Below are positions 1-5,560 of a stretch of DNA of 6,920 bases, in pieces (within the stretch, counting starts at the first letter, position 1; each line of letters starts with the position of its first letter). The position numbers and the translations under genes were made by a program. Source of the DNA: Proteobacteria bacterium UBA6492 (GTDB taxonomy: Bacteria > Pseudomonadota > Gammaproteobacteria > UBA6429 > Thiohalophilaceae); the NCBI GenBank assembly GCA_002436485.1, contig DJMK01000095.1, positions 1,833-8,752 on the forward strand, written 5' to 3'. The notes beneath the pieces are model-generated. The model was not told where the DNA came from. It saw only the letters and a program-made list of their open reading frames with translations, and did no database searches.

Positions 1-24
1 ACTCCCCTTGGGGACGCCAAATAA
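1..24. repeat. Tail of a REP-like palindromic repeat, first copy (cut by window edge)
   Basis: Positions 5-21 match positions 227-243 at 16 of 17 bases (only base 15 differs from base 237). The shared block is a mini-palindrome, CCC-TT-GGGG, followed by GCCAAA. The match shows that the window opens in the last bases of a repeat unit whose complete version lies at about 104-243. As in the complete copy, a terminator-like hairpin follows immediately. The rest of this first copy lies outside the window. Confidence 0.6.
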
Positions 25-30
25 ATGAAA

Positions 31-66
31 AAGGCGGGTTACGGTTTTCGTAGCCCGCCTTTTTTA
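31..66 (+). terminator. Strong intrinsic terminator, possibly bidirectional
   Basis: Arms 31-43 and 49-61 form a 13-pair GC-rich stem with one G-T wobble around a 5-base loop. On the plus strand it runs straight into a T-rich tract (60-69). On the minus strand the A-run at 28-32 becomes a U-run, so it could also stop leftward transcription. The gene it serves lies left of the window. Confidence 0.8.
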
Positions 67-103
67 TTTATCGGTTTTTAAGTTGAGTCGAACCCCGATA
101 AAT
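66..103. repeat. 9-bp perfect inverted repeat between terminator and repeat unit
   Basis: ATTTATCGG at 66-74 is the exact reverse complement of CCGATAAAT at 95-103, with a 20-base loop. Its left arm begins in the T-tract of the preceding terminator. A second, overlapping short pairing (AGTCGA 86-91 with TCGACT 108-113) is an alternative fold. No T-run follows, so this is not a terminator by itself. Confidence 0.5.
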
Positions 104-243
104 CAGCTCGACTGATGTACAGGAAGTACAAATGCCGCGGAGCACAGGGAAGTGCGCGACCAGAACGAGCGAAGCGAGTTCAGGAAGTGCTTGATGAACC
201 CGAAGGGTTCTGAAGTGAGAGCGGCACCCTTGGGGAGGCCAAA
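104..243. repeat. REP-like intergenic repeat unit made of serial mini-hairpins
   Basis: The stretch is a chain of short palindromes with purine loops on the plus strand: TGTAC/GTACA (116-120, 126-130), GCAC/GTGC (142-145, 152-155) flanked by CGCG on both sides (136-139, 155-158), GAACCC/GGGTTC around GAA (196-201, 205-210), and CCC-TT-GGG at the end (227-234). Read on the minus strand, the GAACCC arm gives a C(UUCG)G tetraloop. The unit has no sensible reading frame. Similar dispersed hairpin repeats between genes are common in gammaproteobacteria; I cannot name the family. The tail is duplicated at 5-21, which supports repeat status directly from this window. Its left boundary is uncertain. 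Confidence 0.6.
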
Positions 244-280
244 CATAAAAGAAGGCCCTTTATGGACCTTTTTTTATGTT
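242..280. terminator. Terminator-like long hairpin after the repeat unit
   Basis: The outer arms AACATAAA (242-249) and TTTATGTT (273-280) pair perfectly. Inside them AAGGCCC (252-258) pairs with GGACCTT (264-270) with one mismatch. The T-run at 269-275 on the plus strand and the A-run at 247-250 on the minus strand give it terminator character mainly for rightward transcription. It occupies the same position relative to the repeat tail as the terminator at 31-66. Confidence 0.6.
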
Positions 281-737
281 TGTGATTTTTTCATTAGCAC
301 AGTTTGAGCACATCTCATTTGCTGGTGATCTATGGTTCGTTTGTATTCCAGATGTGTACGTTGATACAAGATATTTATCAAGTCTAGATAAATGGTTGGG
401 ACTGAGGTATTACGAAGTCATAGTGGAATACGTGTTGCGCTACAAAACGAAAACGATATCTGGATCGCTCGCTTACGTGCTCGTTTTTACTTTATAAGTA
501 CAGGAGTTGATAGGTGCTTGACGCATAATGACAAGTAATTTTGTACTCATCTCATCTCATTGTTTGAGGATTGTTTATTTGATAATATATCAATGCACAT
601 ATCGAATGTTTACGGCCTTATTTTAGTGTTTGCTTGATCAAAGACTTAATTATCAACTCCCTGCAAACTTGCCAGATATTTATGTAGTAAAGGCAATAGC
701 TTTTTAAAAATGCAGGTATTTTAGTAAAGGGTGTTAT
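281..737. other. Gene-free AT-rich stretch upstream of the DUF3047-like gene
   Basis: I see no supportable gene here. The one open frame in it (276-497) starts inside the hairpin T-tract, has no Shine-Dalgarno and matches no family I know. The stretch holds a perfect operator-like dyad TTGATA-ATA-TATCAA (579-593), three tandem CTCAT units (546-560), a 10-bp inverted pair (503-512 with 651-660), and a weak promoter candidate, TTGACG (518-523) with TGTACT (542-547) at 18-base spacing. None of these proves a promoter for the next gene, but the space is long enough to hold its control region. Confidence 0.4.
579..593. promoter_or_regulatory. Perfect dyad, possible operator for the DUF3047-like gene
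   Basis: TTGATA (579-584) and TATCAA (588-593) are exact reverse complements separated by ATA. The size and symmetry fit a site for a dimeric regulator, about 145 bases before the start codon at 738. In AT-rich DNA a 6-bp pair can occur by chance, so this is only a candidate. Confidence 0.25.
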
Positions 738-1451
738 ATGTATTGTGCAAGTAGATTTTTGATTGTGATTACTTTAAGCGTATTACCACAATTATCATTT
801 GCCGAACCCGATAAACTGACCAATATCCTCAGCTTTAATGATTACCAATCAGGTTCTATAGATGATTGGTTACAGGGTAAAGGTTTTGATTTTCAAAATG
901 ATATGCGGCACCGTAACCTGATTGATCTTGATGTAAGTGAAAATGCACTCACGCTAGAGGCGAAAAAACGTGCTTTCGGTATCATGATCAATGAATCAGT
1001 TGATCTTGCGGAATTTACCGAGGTTGAAATTACCTGGGGTGTAAATCAGTTCCCTGAAGGCGCCTCCTATGAGCAAGGGATACGAAACGAGTCATTAATG
1101 GTCTTCTTTTTCCTGGGCGATGAGCGTCATTCCAGTGGTTCATGGTTGATACCAAGCAGCCCATATTTCGTTGCGCTGTTTCTGTGTCATGGTGATGACA
1201 AGATTAATCACCCGTATGTGGGAGCCTATTACAAAAAGACTGGACGGTATGTCTGTGTCAAGCGTCCAGATCCGGGGAAAACGGTAACTACTCGATTTAA
1301 TATACTGGAGGCTTATCGTACCTATTATGACAAGGAGCGTGACGATGACCCCGCTATTACTGGCATAGGCCTGGCACTCGATACGAAAAAAGCAGGATCC
1401 GGGGGGAGTTCGTCCGCCTTTATCCATGAGATTCGTTTTATCAATGAATAA
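738..1451 (+). CDS. Exported protein resembling the DUF3047 family
   Basis: The 237-residue product begins with a hydrophobic signal peptide (residues 1-22, cleavage likely after LSFA), so it is probably periplasmic or secreted. The mature part resembles DUF3047 proteins: an opening F-N-D-Y-x-S-G-x-x-D-D-W segment (33-44), a strand L-T-L-E-A-K-K-R-A-F-G (71-81), the V-E-I-T-W-G-V-N-Q-F-P-E-G stretch (96-108) where the family usually has a tryptophan-rich 'WRW' strand, and a closing D-D-P-x-I-T-G-I-G-L-A-L-D-T segment (203-216) followed by a small-residue loop and a final strand. This layout suggests a beta-sandwich. Family function is unknown. AAAGGG at 726-731 is a fitting ribosome-binding site for the ATG at 738. 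The gene stands alone and converges with gltS. The assignment comes from remembered motifs; without a profile search it is probable, not proven. Confidence 0.72.
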   Translation: MYCASRFLIVITLSVLPQLSFAEPDKLTNILSFNDYQSGSIDDWLQGKGFDFQNDMRHRNLIDLDVSENALTLEAKKRAFGIMINESVDLAEFTEVEITWGVNQFPEGASYEQGIRNESLMVFFFLGDERHSSGSWLIPSSPYFVALFLCHGDDKINHPYVGAYYKKTGRYVCVKRPDPGKTVTTRFNILEAYRTYYDKERDDDPAITGIGLALDTKKAGSGGSSSAFIHEIRFINE

Positions 1452-1487
1452 CTTTTATTATTGTTATGTATATGCTTGTTTACTCAG

Positions 1488-1510
1488 AGTAACCTTTCTG
1501 CGGGTTACTT
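1488..1510 (+). terminator. Hairpin after the DUF3047-like gene
   Basis: AGTAACC (1488-1494) pairs with GGTTACT (1503-1509) around an 8-base loop, starting 36 bases past the stop codon. The following tract (TTTAAT) is a poor U-run, so termination may be inefficient. It lies between convergent genes, but no U-run is present on the minus strand. Confidence 0.4.
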
Positions 1511-1650
1511 TAATCTAAGCATTTTATAAAATCACTATCAATTCAATAGTTATTAGTTATTTATATGTAGAAAACGATACTAAAAAATGAAAAGCACTTT
1601 ATTTTCGGCGGATAGTCTGTCTTGTGAACCTGAAAGAGGATACCGCGTGG

Positions 1651-1679
1651 ATTAGCATATAGTATTATATTGCGCTAAT
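1651..1679. repeat. AT-rich inverted repeat just beyond the 3' end of gltS
   Basis: ATTAGC (1651-1656) pairs with GCTAAT (1674-1679), and the inner ATATA/TATAT can extend the stem with a small bulge. It begins 8 bases past the gltS stop codon. On the minus strand no U-run follows, so it is at best a Rho-independent terminator remnant or an mRNA 3'-end stabiliser. Confidence 0.35.
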
Positions 1680-1686
1680 TTTCTAG

Positions 1687-2910
1687 TCAGAAAGTTTTCA
1701 GGAACAACGGAATAAAGATGGCGTTAACAAAATCAATAAAGAAAGCACAAACTAGTGGGACGATAATAAACGCCAGATGTGATGCGCCGTATTGCTTACT
1801 GACTGCCGACATATTGGCCATGGCCGTCGGAGTTGAACCGAGTGAGATACCACCAAAACCTGCGCACACCACGGCGGCATCATAGTTTCGACCCATCGCC
1901 GGAAACACGACAAAAAAATTAATCGCAATCGCAACTATGACCTGCATGACAAGAATACCCATGATAGGGCCCGCAAGATCGACTAACGTCCAAAGCTGCA
2001 TACTCATCAAAGACATGGCCAGGAAGGTACCAAGGGAAAGATCGGCAACCAGGGCTATTGTCGGTTTGCGGCTTGGCCAGGGCATACCCGACCAGCGCGG
2101 TAAATTCTTCGGGATTGTGTTTGTGATCAGGATCCCCGCAAACAGACAAGTGACAAACAGGGGAAGCTGGAGACCTAGTCCTACCAATCCTTGATTGATG
2201 AACATGCCTATGATAATGCACACATGAATGGCCAGTATGGCATCGAGAAAATCCAGATAGCCGATATTAACCGCATGGTGTTCATTCGATACCCCCACAT
2301 CCAGGGTTTCCTGCGTCGTTGGCTTCAGATTGTATCGTTTGATCAGGAATTTTGCGATCGGCCCACCCATGATGCTGGCAAGGATCAATCCGAAAGTGGC
2401 ACAGGCAATGCCAATCTCCATCGCATTCACGATGGCATAGTCCTCTGCGATACGGGGAGCCCAGGCGATAGCTGTGCCATGTCCCCCGATGAGTGAGATC
2501 GTGCCGCCAAGCATACCAACCTGGGCAGGCTGACCAAATAACGATGCCACCGTTATGCCGGTCAGGTTCTGCAATACCATATACACAATCGTGATTACCA
2601 GCAGGATCACCAGTGGTTTGCCGCCAGAGATAAGATCCTTAAAATTGGCGTTAATACCAATAGTGGTAAAAAAATAAACCAGTAGAAAATCTCGCGCCGC
2701 TAGATCGTATTCTATTGCCACCCCGAAAACGGCATACATAATCCAGAGCAGTACGGAAAATAACAGACCACCAGTGACTGGTTCAGGGATACTGAAATTC
2801 TGGAGAAACGCGACTTTTTCATTCAACCGCTTGCCGATGAACAGCACGATGATGCCAGTCGTAATCGCCAGGAAACTTTTGATATGTAATATTCCGTCCG
2901 TGAGTTCCAT
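1687..2910 (-). CDS. gltS: Sodium/glutamate symporter, GltS (ESS family)
   Basis: An inner-membrane carrier of 407 residues, close to the E. coli protein (401). The ESS family couples glutamate uptake to sodium. Family marks are clear: I-P-E-P-V-T-G-G-L-L (41-50), F-F-T-T-I-G-I-N-A-N (80-89), the re-entrant-loop motif G-G-T-I-S-L-I-G-G-H-G-T-A-I-A-W (135-150), and its C-terminal counterpart G-R-N-Y-D-A-A-V-V-C-A-G-F-G-G-I-S-L-G-S-T-P-T-A-M-A-N-M (340-367), ending in a hydrophobic segment with F-F-I-D. Many hydrophobic segments span the whole chain. I chose the ATG at 2910 because AAGGAT (2915-2920, minus strand) sits at ideal spacing; a TTG at 2931 would extend it by 7 residues but would put the ribosome site inside the gene. 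It follows the AraC-type regulator gene on the same strand after a 212-base gap, so linked control is possible. The family assignment is firm; substrate is inferred from the family. Confidence 0.93.
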   Translation of the reverse strand: MELTDGILHIKSFLAITTGIIVLFIGKRLNEKVAFLQNFSIPEPVTGGLLFSVLLWIMYAVFGVAIEYDLAARDFLLVYFFTTIGINANFKDLISGGKPLVILLVITIVYMVLQNLTGITVASLFGQPAQVGMLGGTISLIGGHGTAIAWAPRIAEDYAIVNAMEIGIACATFGLILASIMGGPIAKFLIKRYNLKPTTQETLDVGVSNEHHAVNIGYLDFLDAILAIHVCIIIGMFINQGLVGLGLQLPLFVTCLFAGILITNTIPKNLPRWSGMPWPSRKPTIALVADLSLGTFLAMSLMSMQLWTLVDLAGPIMGILVMQVIVAIAINFFVVFPAMGRNYDAAVVCAGFGGISLGSTPTAMANMSAVSKQYGASHLAFIIVPLVCAFFIDFVNAIFIPLFLKTF

Positions 2911-2914
2911 ATTT

Positions 2915-2920
2915 ATCCTT
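2915..2920 (-). promoter_or_regulatory. Ribosome-binding site that sets the gltS start
   Basis: Read on the minus strand the bases are AAGGAT, with the AGGA core 5-6 bases before the ATG at 2910. This favours that ATG over the upstream in-frame TTG at 2931, which has no comparable site. Confidence 0.75.
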
Positions 2921-2932
2921 AGATCTAACAAT

Positions 2933-2951
2933 CAATGTTGAATATACATTG
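2933..2951. promoter_or_regulatory. Dyad CAATGT-7-ACATTG in the gltS leader
   Basis: CAATGT (2933-2938) is the reverse complement of ACATTG (2946-2951), spaced by 7 bases, ending 23 bases upstream of the gltS ATG. The flank gives ATACATTGA (2944-2952), a 9-mer that occurs again at 4271-4279 in the divergent control region. It may be a regulator site or a leader hairpin; evidence is limited to symmetry and recurrence. Confidence 0.3.
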
Positions 2952-2990
2952 AAATAGAAACAGGCAATCTTTCTAGAATAGTAGCGTCAG

Positions 2991-2996
2991 ATTATA
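2991..2996 (-). promoter_or_regulatory. Candidate -10 box for gltS
   Basis: On the minus strand the bases read TATAAT, a perfect sigma-70 -10 match, about 80 bases before the gltS ATG. No good -35 box is found at 15-18 bases upstream, which would fit an activator-dependent promoter or chance. The stretch ATTATAAT is palindromic, so the box reads in both directions. Confidence 0.35.
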
Positions 2997-3096
2997 ATGC
3001 TGTTTCCGAATGAACTTTCTCTAAGAATATCATGTTTAACCAGATTTTAAGACCGACTGGACACAGTTTAGCTCGATCCGAACAGGGTAGCGGTAA

Positions 3097-3120
3097 AACG
3101 TTCGTTGATACTCGAATGTT
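3097..3120 (-). terminator. Weak hairpin terminator after the AraC-type gene
   Basis: Immediately past the TAA stop (3125-3123) the minus strand reads AACATTCG, 8 loop bases, CGAACGTT: seven of eight pairs, ending in a short TTTT. It could partly separate the regulator transcript from gltS, but the stem is not GC-rich and the U-run is short, so read-through is likely. Confidence 0.4.
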
Positions 3121-3122
3121 TG

Positions 3123-4187
3123 TTAGCGATGCTTTGAACGATATACTTTAGGTGAGACGCCGGTTTGCTGCCGGAAGGCGCGGGTGAAATTCGAAGGGTC
3201 GTTATAGCCCAGAGTATATGCAATATCATTAATTGACATGTCATCACCTTTCAACCACTGTGCAGCTAAATTCATTCGCACATCCTTCGCAAGTTGCACA
3301 TAGCTCAAACCCATTTCAGCCAGGCGCCGCTGTAGTGTACGTGGTGTAAGGCCACAGGCCTCTGATATGGCTTCTATTCGGCTATGCCTCTGCAGGAGCA
3401 TCATCTCTGTCACTTGCCTGACAGCACCGACAAAATCAGTTGGTATGACAGATTGAAGTTGTTTTTCCAGCTCTTCAGGGTTTTGCAAGGCAGGTTCGGG
3501 ATACTGAAAAGGCTTCTGCAACAGCTCCACAGGTAAGTCAAACGAAGAAAAGCGACCATTTTTGCTGATGACCGTGTCGGCCAGACTGGCCATTTCGGGC
3601 AGTGACTCCGTGTGGCAGTTGGCTAGCCGAAGTTCAGTGGGTTGCCAGTTCTGGTCCGCATGTTTGCGCAGTGTATTGATAGTCATGATCAAGGCAAAGA
3701 TATCAGCCTGGCTCTGCCCATATGCTGAGCTATCAGAAACGGCATGATTGAACCGCAATGACTCACCCTCACGGGAAAACCAGAAATGCTCGCCGGTGGT
3801 AACGCAACTGATTAGCTGAATCCCTTTCTGCAGGTACTCGTACACGGTGCTGGATTGTTGGATGAGATAACCGTAGGGACCAACATCATCGAGGGTCGCA
3901 TCTTGCGCCACAAGAAGACCAAAGTTTTTGATACCTTCGCGTTGTGCTGCAAGTTCAGCGAACACATAGACCTGATGCAGAGGCAGGAGTGCATCCGGTG
4001 TATCGAGTAAAGACACGGGGATCCTGGCCTGTTCCAAATAGCGAGTGGTAGGTGCGCCGATTTTATCCAGAAAAAACACAAAAGGGAGCATGCCGCTCAC
4101 ACTGGTTAAGGGGAGCTGCCGTTCTGTCATCCCGGCGGGATGATAGGCGGAAGAGAGTTGTTCTATGTGCTGGTCCGTTATGTCCAT
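3123..4187 (-). CDS. AraC-family transcriptional regulator with arabinose-binding-like sensor domain
   Basis: The 354-residue cytoplasmic DNA-binding protein has the usual length and plan of regulators with the N-terminal AraC 'arabinose-binding' domain (Pfam Arabinose_bd), the group that includes OruR- and VirS-like proteins. The sensor part covers about residues 33-220 and includes G-L-L-V-A-Q-D-A-T-L-D-D-V-G-P-Y-G-Y (90-107). The C-terminal domain has two helix-turn-helix units: I-E-A-I-S-E-A-C-G-L-T-P-R-T-L-Q-R-R-L (271-289) and S-I-N-D-I-A-Y-T-L-G-Y-N-D-P-S-N-F-T-R-A-F (318-338), closing with the signature T-G-V-S-P-K-V-Y-R (342-350). The ligand is unknown. It is transcribed divergently from the DUF1254 operon, whose shared 307-base intergenic region carries dyads, so control of that operon and of itself is the natural inference. 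The ATG at 4187 has no strong Shine-Dalgarno; an in-frame ATG at 4130 is possible but not better supported. Confidence 0.9.
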   Translation of the reverse strand: MDITDQHIEQLSSAYHPAGMTERQLPLTSVSGMLPFVFFLDKIGAPTTRYLEQARIPVSLLDTPDALLPLHQVYVFAELAAQREGIKNFGLLVAQDATLDDVGPYGYLIQQSSTVYEYLQKGIQLISCVTTGEHFWFSREGESLRFNHAVSDSSAYGQSQADIFALIMTINTLRKHADQNWQPTELRLANCHTESLPEMASLADTVISKNGRFSSFDLPVELLQKPFQYPEPALQNPEELEKQLQSVIPTDFVGAVRQVTEMMLLQRHSRIEAISEACGLTPRTLQRRLAEMGLSYVQLAKDVRMNLAAQWLKGDDMSINDIAYTLGYNDPSNFTRAFRQQTGVSPKVYRSKHR

Positions 4188-4272
4188 TAGGAATTATTTA
4201 TGTGGCGTGAAATGACAGTTTTACAACCAGTTGAAATACAAAAATATTATTACAGCATCACGATGCGTTAAT

Positions 4273-4286
4273 ACATTGATTAATGT
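4273..4286. promoter_or_regulatory. Dyad ACATT-GATT-AATGT, candidate operator
   Basis: The 5-bp arms are exact reverse complements around GATT. The site overlaps the 9-mer ATACATTGA (4271-4279) that recurs at 2944-2952 ahead of gltS, and the right arm overlaps the minus-strand TTGACA at 4284-4289. Binding there would affect transcription toward the regulator gene. Confidence 0.35.
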
Positions 4287-4300
4287 CAACATATTACCAT

Positions 4301-4323
4301 TTCATTAAGTATATACTAATGAA
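4301..4323. promoter_or_regulatory. Near-perfect 22-bp palindrome, candidate operator
   Basis: TTCATTA (4301-4307) and TAATGAA (4317-4323) are exact reverse complements. The core GTATATAC (4309-4316) is itself palindromic, and only one extra A (4308) breaks perfect symmetry over the full length. The site covers a -10-like TATACT (4312-4317). It is about 125 bases from the regulator start and 172 from the operon start. The size fits a dimeric helix-turn-helix regulator. AraC proteins more often use direct repeats, so another regulator is also possible. Confidence 0.5.
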
Positions 4324-4480
4324 TGTACAGACATAATATGGTTATGAGTACTGTATGGCTCGTTTAGGAATAGTAAAAATAAGGTAAATAATCAATCTTT
4401 ACAGCCTCTTGTGCTTGCTAAGGGATGATTTGAATGACATTGGAAGAACCGGTTTTCTGTCGATTGGCACAAGAACATTA

Positions 4481-4494
4481 ATACGGAGAAAAAA
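4481..4494 (+). promoter_or_regulatory. Ribosome-binding leader, identical in the next gene
   Basis: GGAG (4485-4488) followed by an A-run leads to the ATG at 4495. Bases 4481-4500 are identical to 5547-5566, which surround the start of the second paralogue. The match fixes both start codons. Confidence 0.8.
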
Positions 4495-5520
4495 ATGAAA
4501 TCTATATTTCTACTCATGATGGCAATGATGCTCATTCATGTCGGCAATGCTTCCGCGGCAGAAAAGAAAATCGATGTCAATCTCGATAACTTAAGAACTG
4601 TCGAAACTCACATGCAATTTGACCGCTACCAAAAGCTCGCAGGCGGTCCTAACCAGTGGCTACACTTTAGAAAGCCGGTGGACGTAGATCATCAACCCAC
4701 TATCGCCATGAACATGGATACCCTCTATAGCCTGGCGATTGTCGATCTGAAAAAACCTGTCACCCTGACAGTTCCCGAAAACAAGGGACGCTATTTCACT
4801 GTCGAGATCATTGATGAGGATCATTATGCCTATAACGTTTATACCAGGCCCGGGAAATATACGATCAGTGAAAAGGATGTCGGTACTCGCTATGCTGCAG
4901 TTGGCGTGCGTGTATTTATGGATCCAAATGATCCTGAAGATCTGGCCACCGTGCACGCGCTGCAAAATCAGTTCAAGATCGAAGCCGGATCGAATGAGCC
5001 GTTTGTGCTACCCAATTACGATATGGCACGCTACAAAACACTTTTTAAGATGGTGCAGCAACTGGTCGCTTTCGCCGGTAAGGATACCATCGGCTCCATG
5101 GGCAAACGTGGCGAGGTGGATTCGCTGAAGCATACTGTTGCCACCATCGCGGGTTGGGGTCTGTTGCCGCCAAAAAATGCAATGTACCAGGCGGTACAGC
5201 TGAATCTGTCCACTGCAAAGAAATATAAGATCGACGTACCCGCTGATGTACCGGTGGGCGCGTTCTGGTCGATTTGCATGTACAACGCCCAGGGCTTTTT
5301 CCAGAAAAATAAACTCGGCGCATACAGCTTAAATAGTATCACCGCAAAACCCAACGCCGACAAATCTTTTACCATCCATCTGGGCGGTTGTGAAGACGGC
5401 CGTAAAAACTGTCTGCCGTTTGCCGGAGAAGGGTTTTATTATCAGTGGCGAATGTACGAACCCGGTGAGGCATTCCTGAAAGGTGAATACGCTTTTAATT
5501 TACCGGAAGAAGTGAAATAA
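4495..5520 (+). CDS. Exported DUF1254/DUF1214 protein, short form, first tandem copy
   Basis: The 341-residue product has a signal peptide (1-21, cleavage likely after A-S-A) and is probably periplasmic. Residues about 30-150 match DUF1254: M-N-M-D-T-L-Y-S (72-79), V-D-L-K-K-P-V-T-L-T-V-P (83-94), G-R-Y-F (98-101), D-E-D-H-Y (107-111) and D-V-G-T-R-Y (128-133). Residues about 240-340 match DUF1214: D-V-P-V-G-A-F-W-S-I (251-260), Y-N-A-Q-G-F-F (263-269), G-G-C-E-D-G-R-K-N-C-L-P (297-308) and W-R-M-Y-E-P (318-323). The linker carries I-A-G-W-G-L-L-P (218-225). It belongs to the shorter family group that lacks the N-terminal segment of long DUF1254 proteins. The two cysteines at 299 and 306 could form a disulfide after export. 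No reaction is established for the family. It starts an operon, with the paralogue 40 bases downstream and no terminator between. Confidence 0.92.
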   Translation: MKSIFLLMMAMMLIHVGNASAAEKKIDVNLDNLRTVETHMQFDRYQKLAGGPNQWLHFRKPVDVDHQPTIAMNMDTLYSLAIVDLKKPVTLTVPENKGRYFTVEIIDEDHYAYNVYTRPGKYTISEKDVGTRYAAVGVRVFMDPNDPEDLATVHALQNQFKIEAGSNEPFVLPNYDMARYKTLFKMVQQLVAFAGKDTIGSMGKRGEVDSLKHTVATIAGWGLLPPKNAMYQAVQLNLSTAKKYKIDVPADVPVGAFWSICMYNAQGFFQKNKLGAYSLNSITAKPNADKSFTIHLGGCEDGRKNCLPFAGEGFYYQWRMYEPGEAFLKGEYAFNLPEEVK

Positions 5521-5546
5521 AGATAACGGACTTGTAAGCAATTTTT

Positions 5547-5560
5547 ATACGGAGAAAAAA
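5547..5560 (+). promoter_or_regulatory. Ribosome-binding leader of the second paralogue
   Basis: The leader repeats the one at 4481-4494 exactly (GGAG plus seven-A run spanning the start codon). The 40-base gap between the genes holds nothing else of note and no hairpin terminator, which supports co-transcription. Confidence 0.8.

Larger units (their letters stand above)
4188..4494. promoter_or_regulatory. Divergent control region between the AraC-type gene and the DUF1254 operon
   Basis: The 307 bases carry no gene. They are AT-rich and hold several symmetries: GCATC-AC-GATGC (4255-4266), ACATT-GATT-AATGT (4273-4286), a long near-perfect palindrome (4301-4323), and the pair TCTTGTGC/GCACAAGA (4407-4414, 4467-4474) in the operon leader. 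A TTGACA -35-like box reads on the minus strand at 4289-4284, but no good -10 follows it at normal spacing. On the plus strand TATACT (4312-4317) is a -10-like box inside the long palindrome with no -35 partner. Missing consensus boxes are usual at AraC-activated promoters. Confidence 0.6.

Noticed and set aside
61..120. A tRNA-like T-arm on the minus strand (GGGTTCGACTC)
   Set aside because: Only the T-arm-like string is present; no acceptor stem, anticodon arm or D-arm can be folded around it.
104..243. CRISPR array
   Set aside because: The short palindromes differ in sequence and spacing; there are no identical repeats with unique spacers and no cas gene.
276..497. 73-codon plus-strand open frame as a small gene
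   Set aside because: The start codon lies inside the hairpin T-tract, no Shine-Dalgarno precedes it, the protein matches no family I know, and the stretch is low-GC intergenic DNA.
1140..1427. 95-codon minus-strand frame inside the DUF3047-like gene
   Set aside because: It is antisense to a gene with a good signal peptide and ribosome-binding site, and has no recognisable domain.
1588..1641. 17-codon open frame between the convergent genes
   Set aside because: It has no Shine-Dalgarno and no supporting feature; a frame this short is expected by chance.
2191..2496. 101-codon plus-strand frame inside gltS
   Set aside because: It is antisense to a well-conserved transporter region and has no family resemblance or ribosome-binding site.
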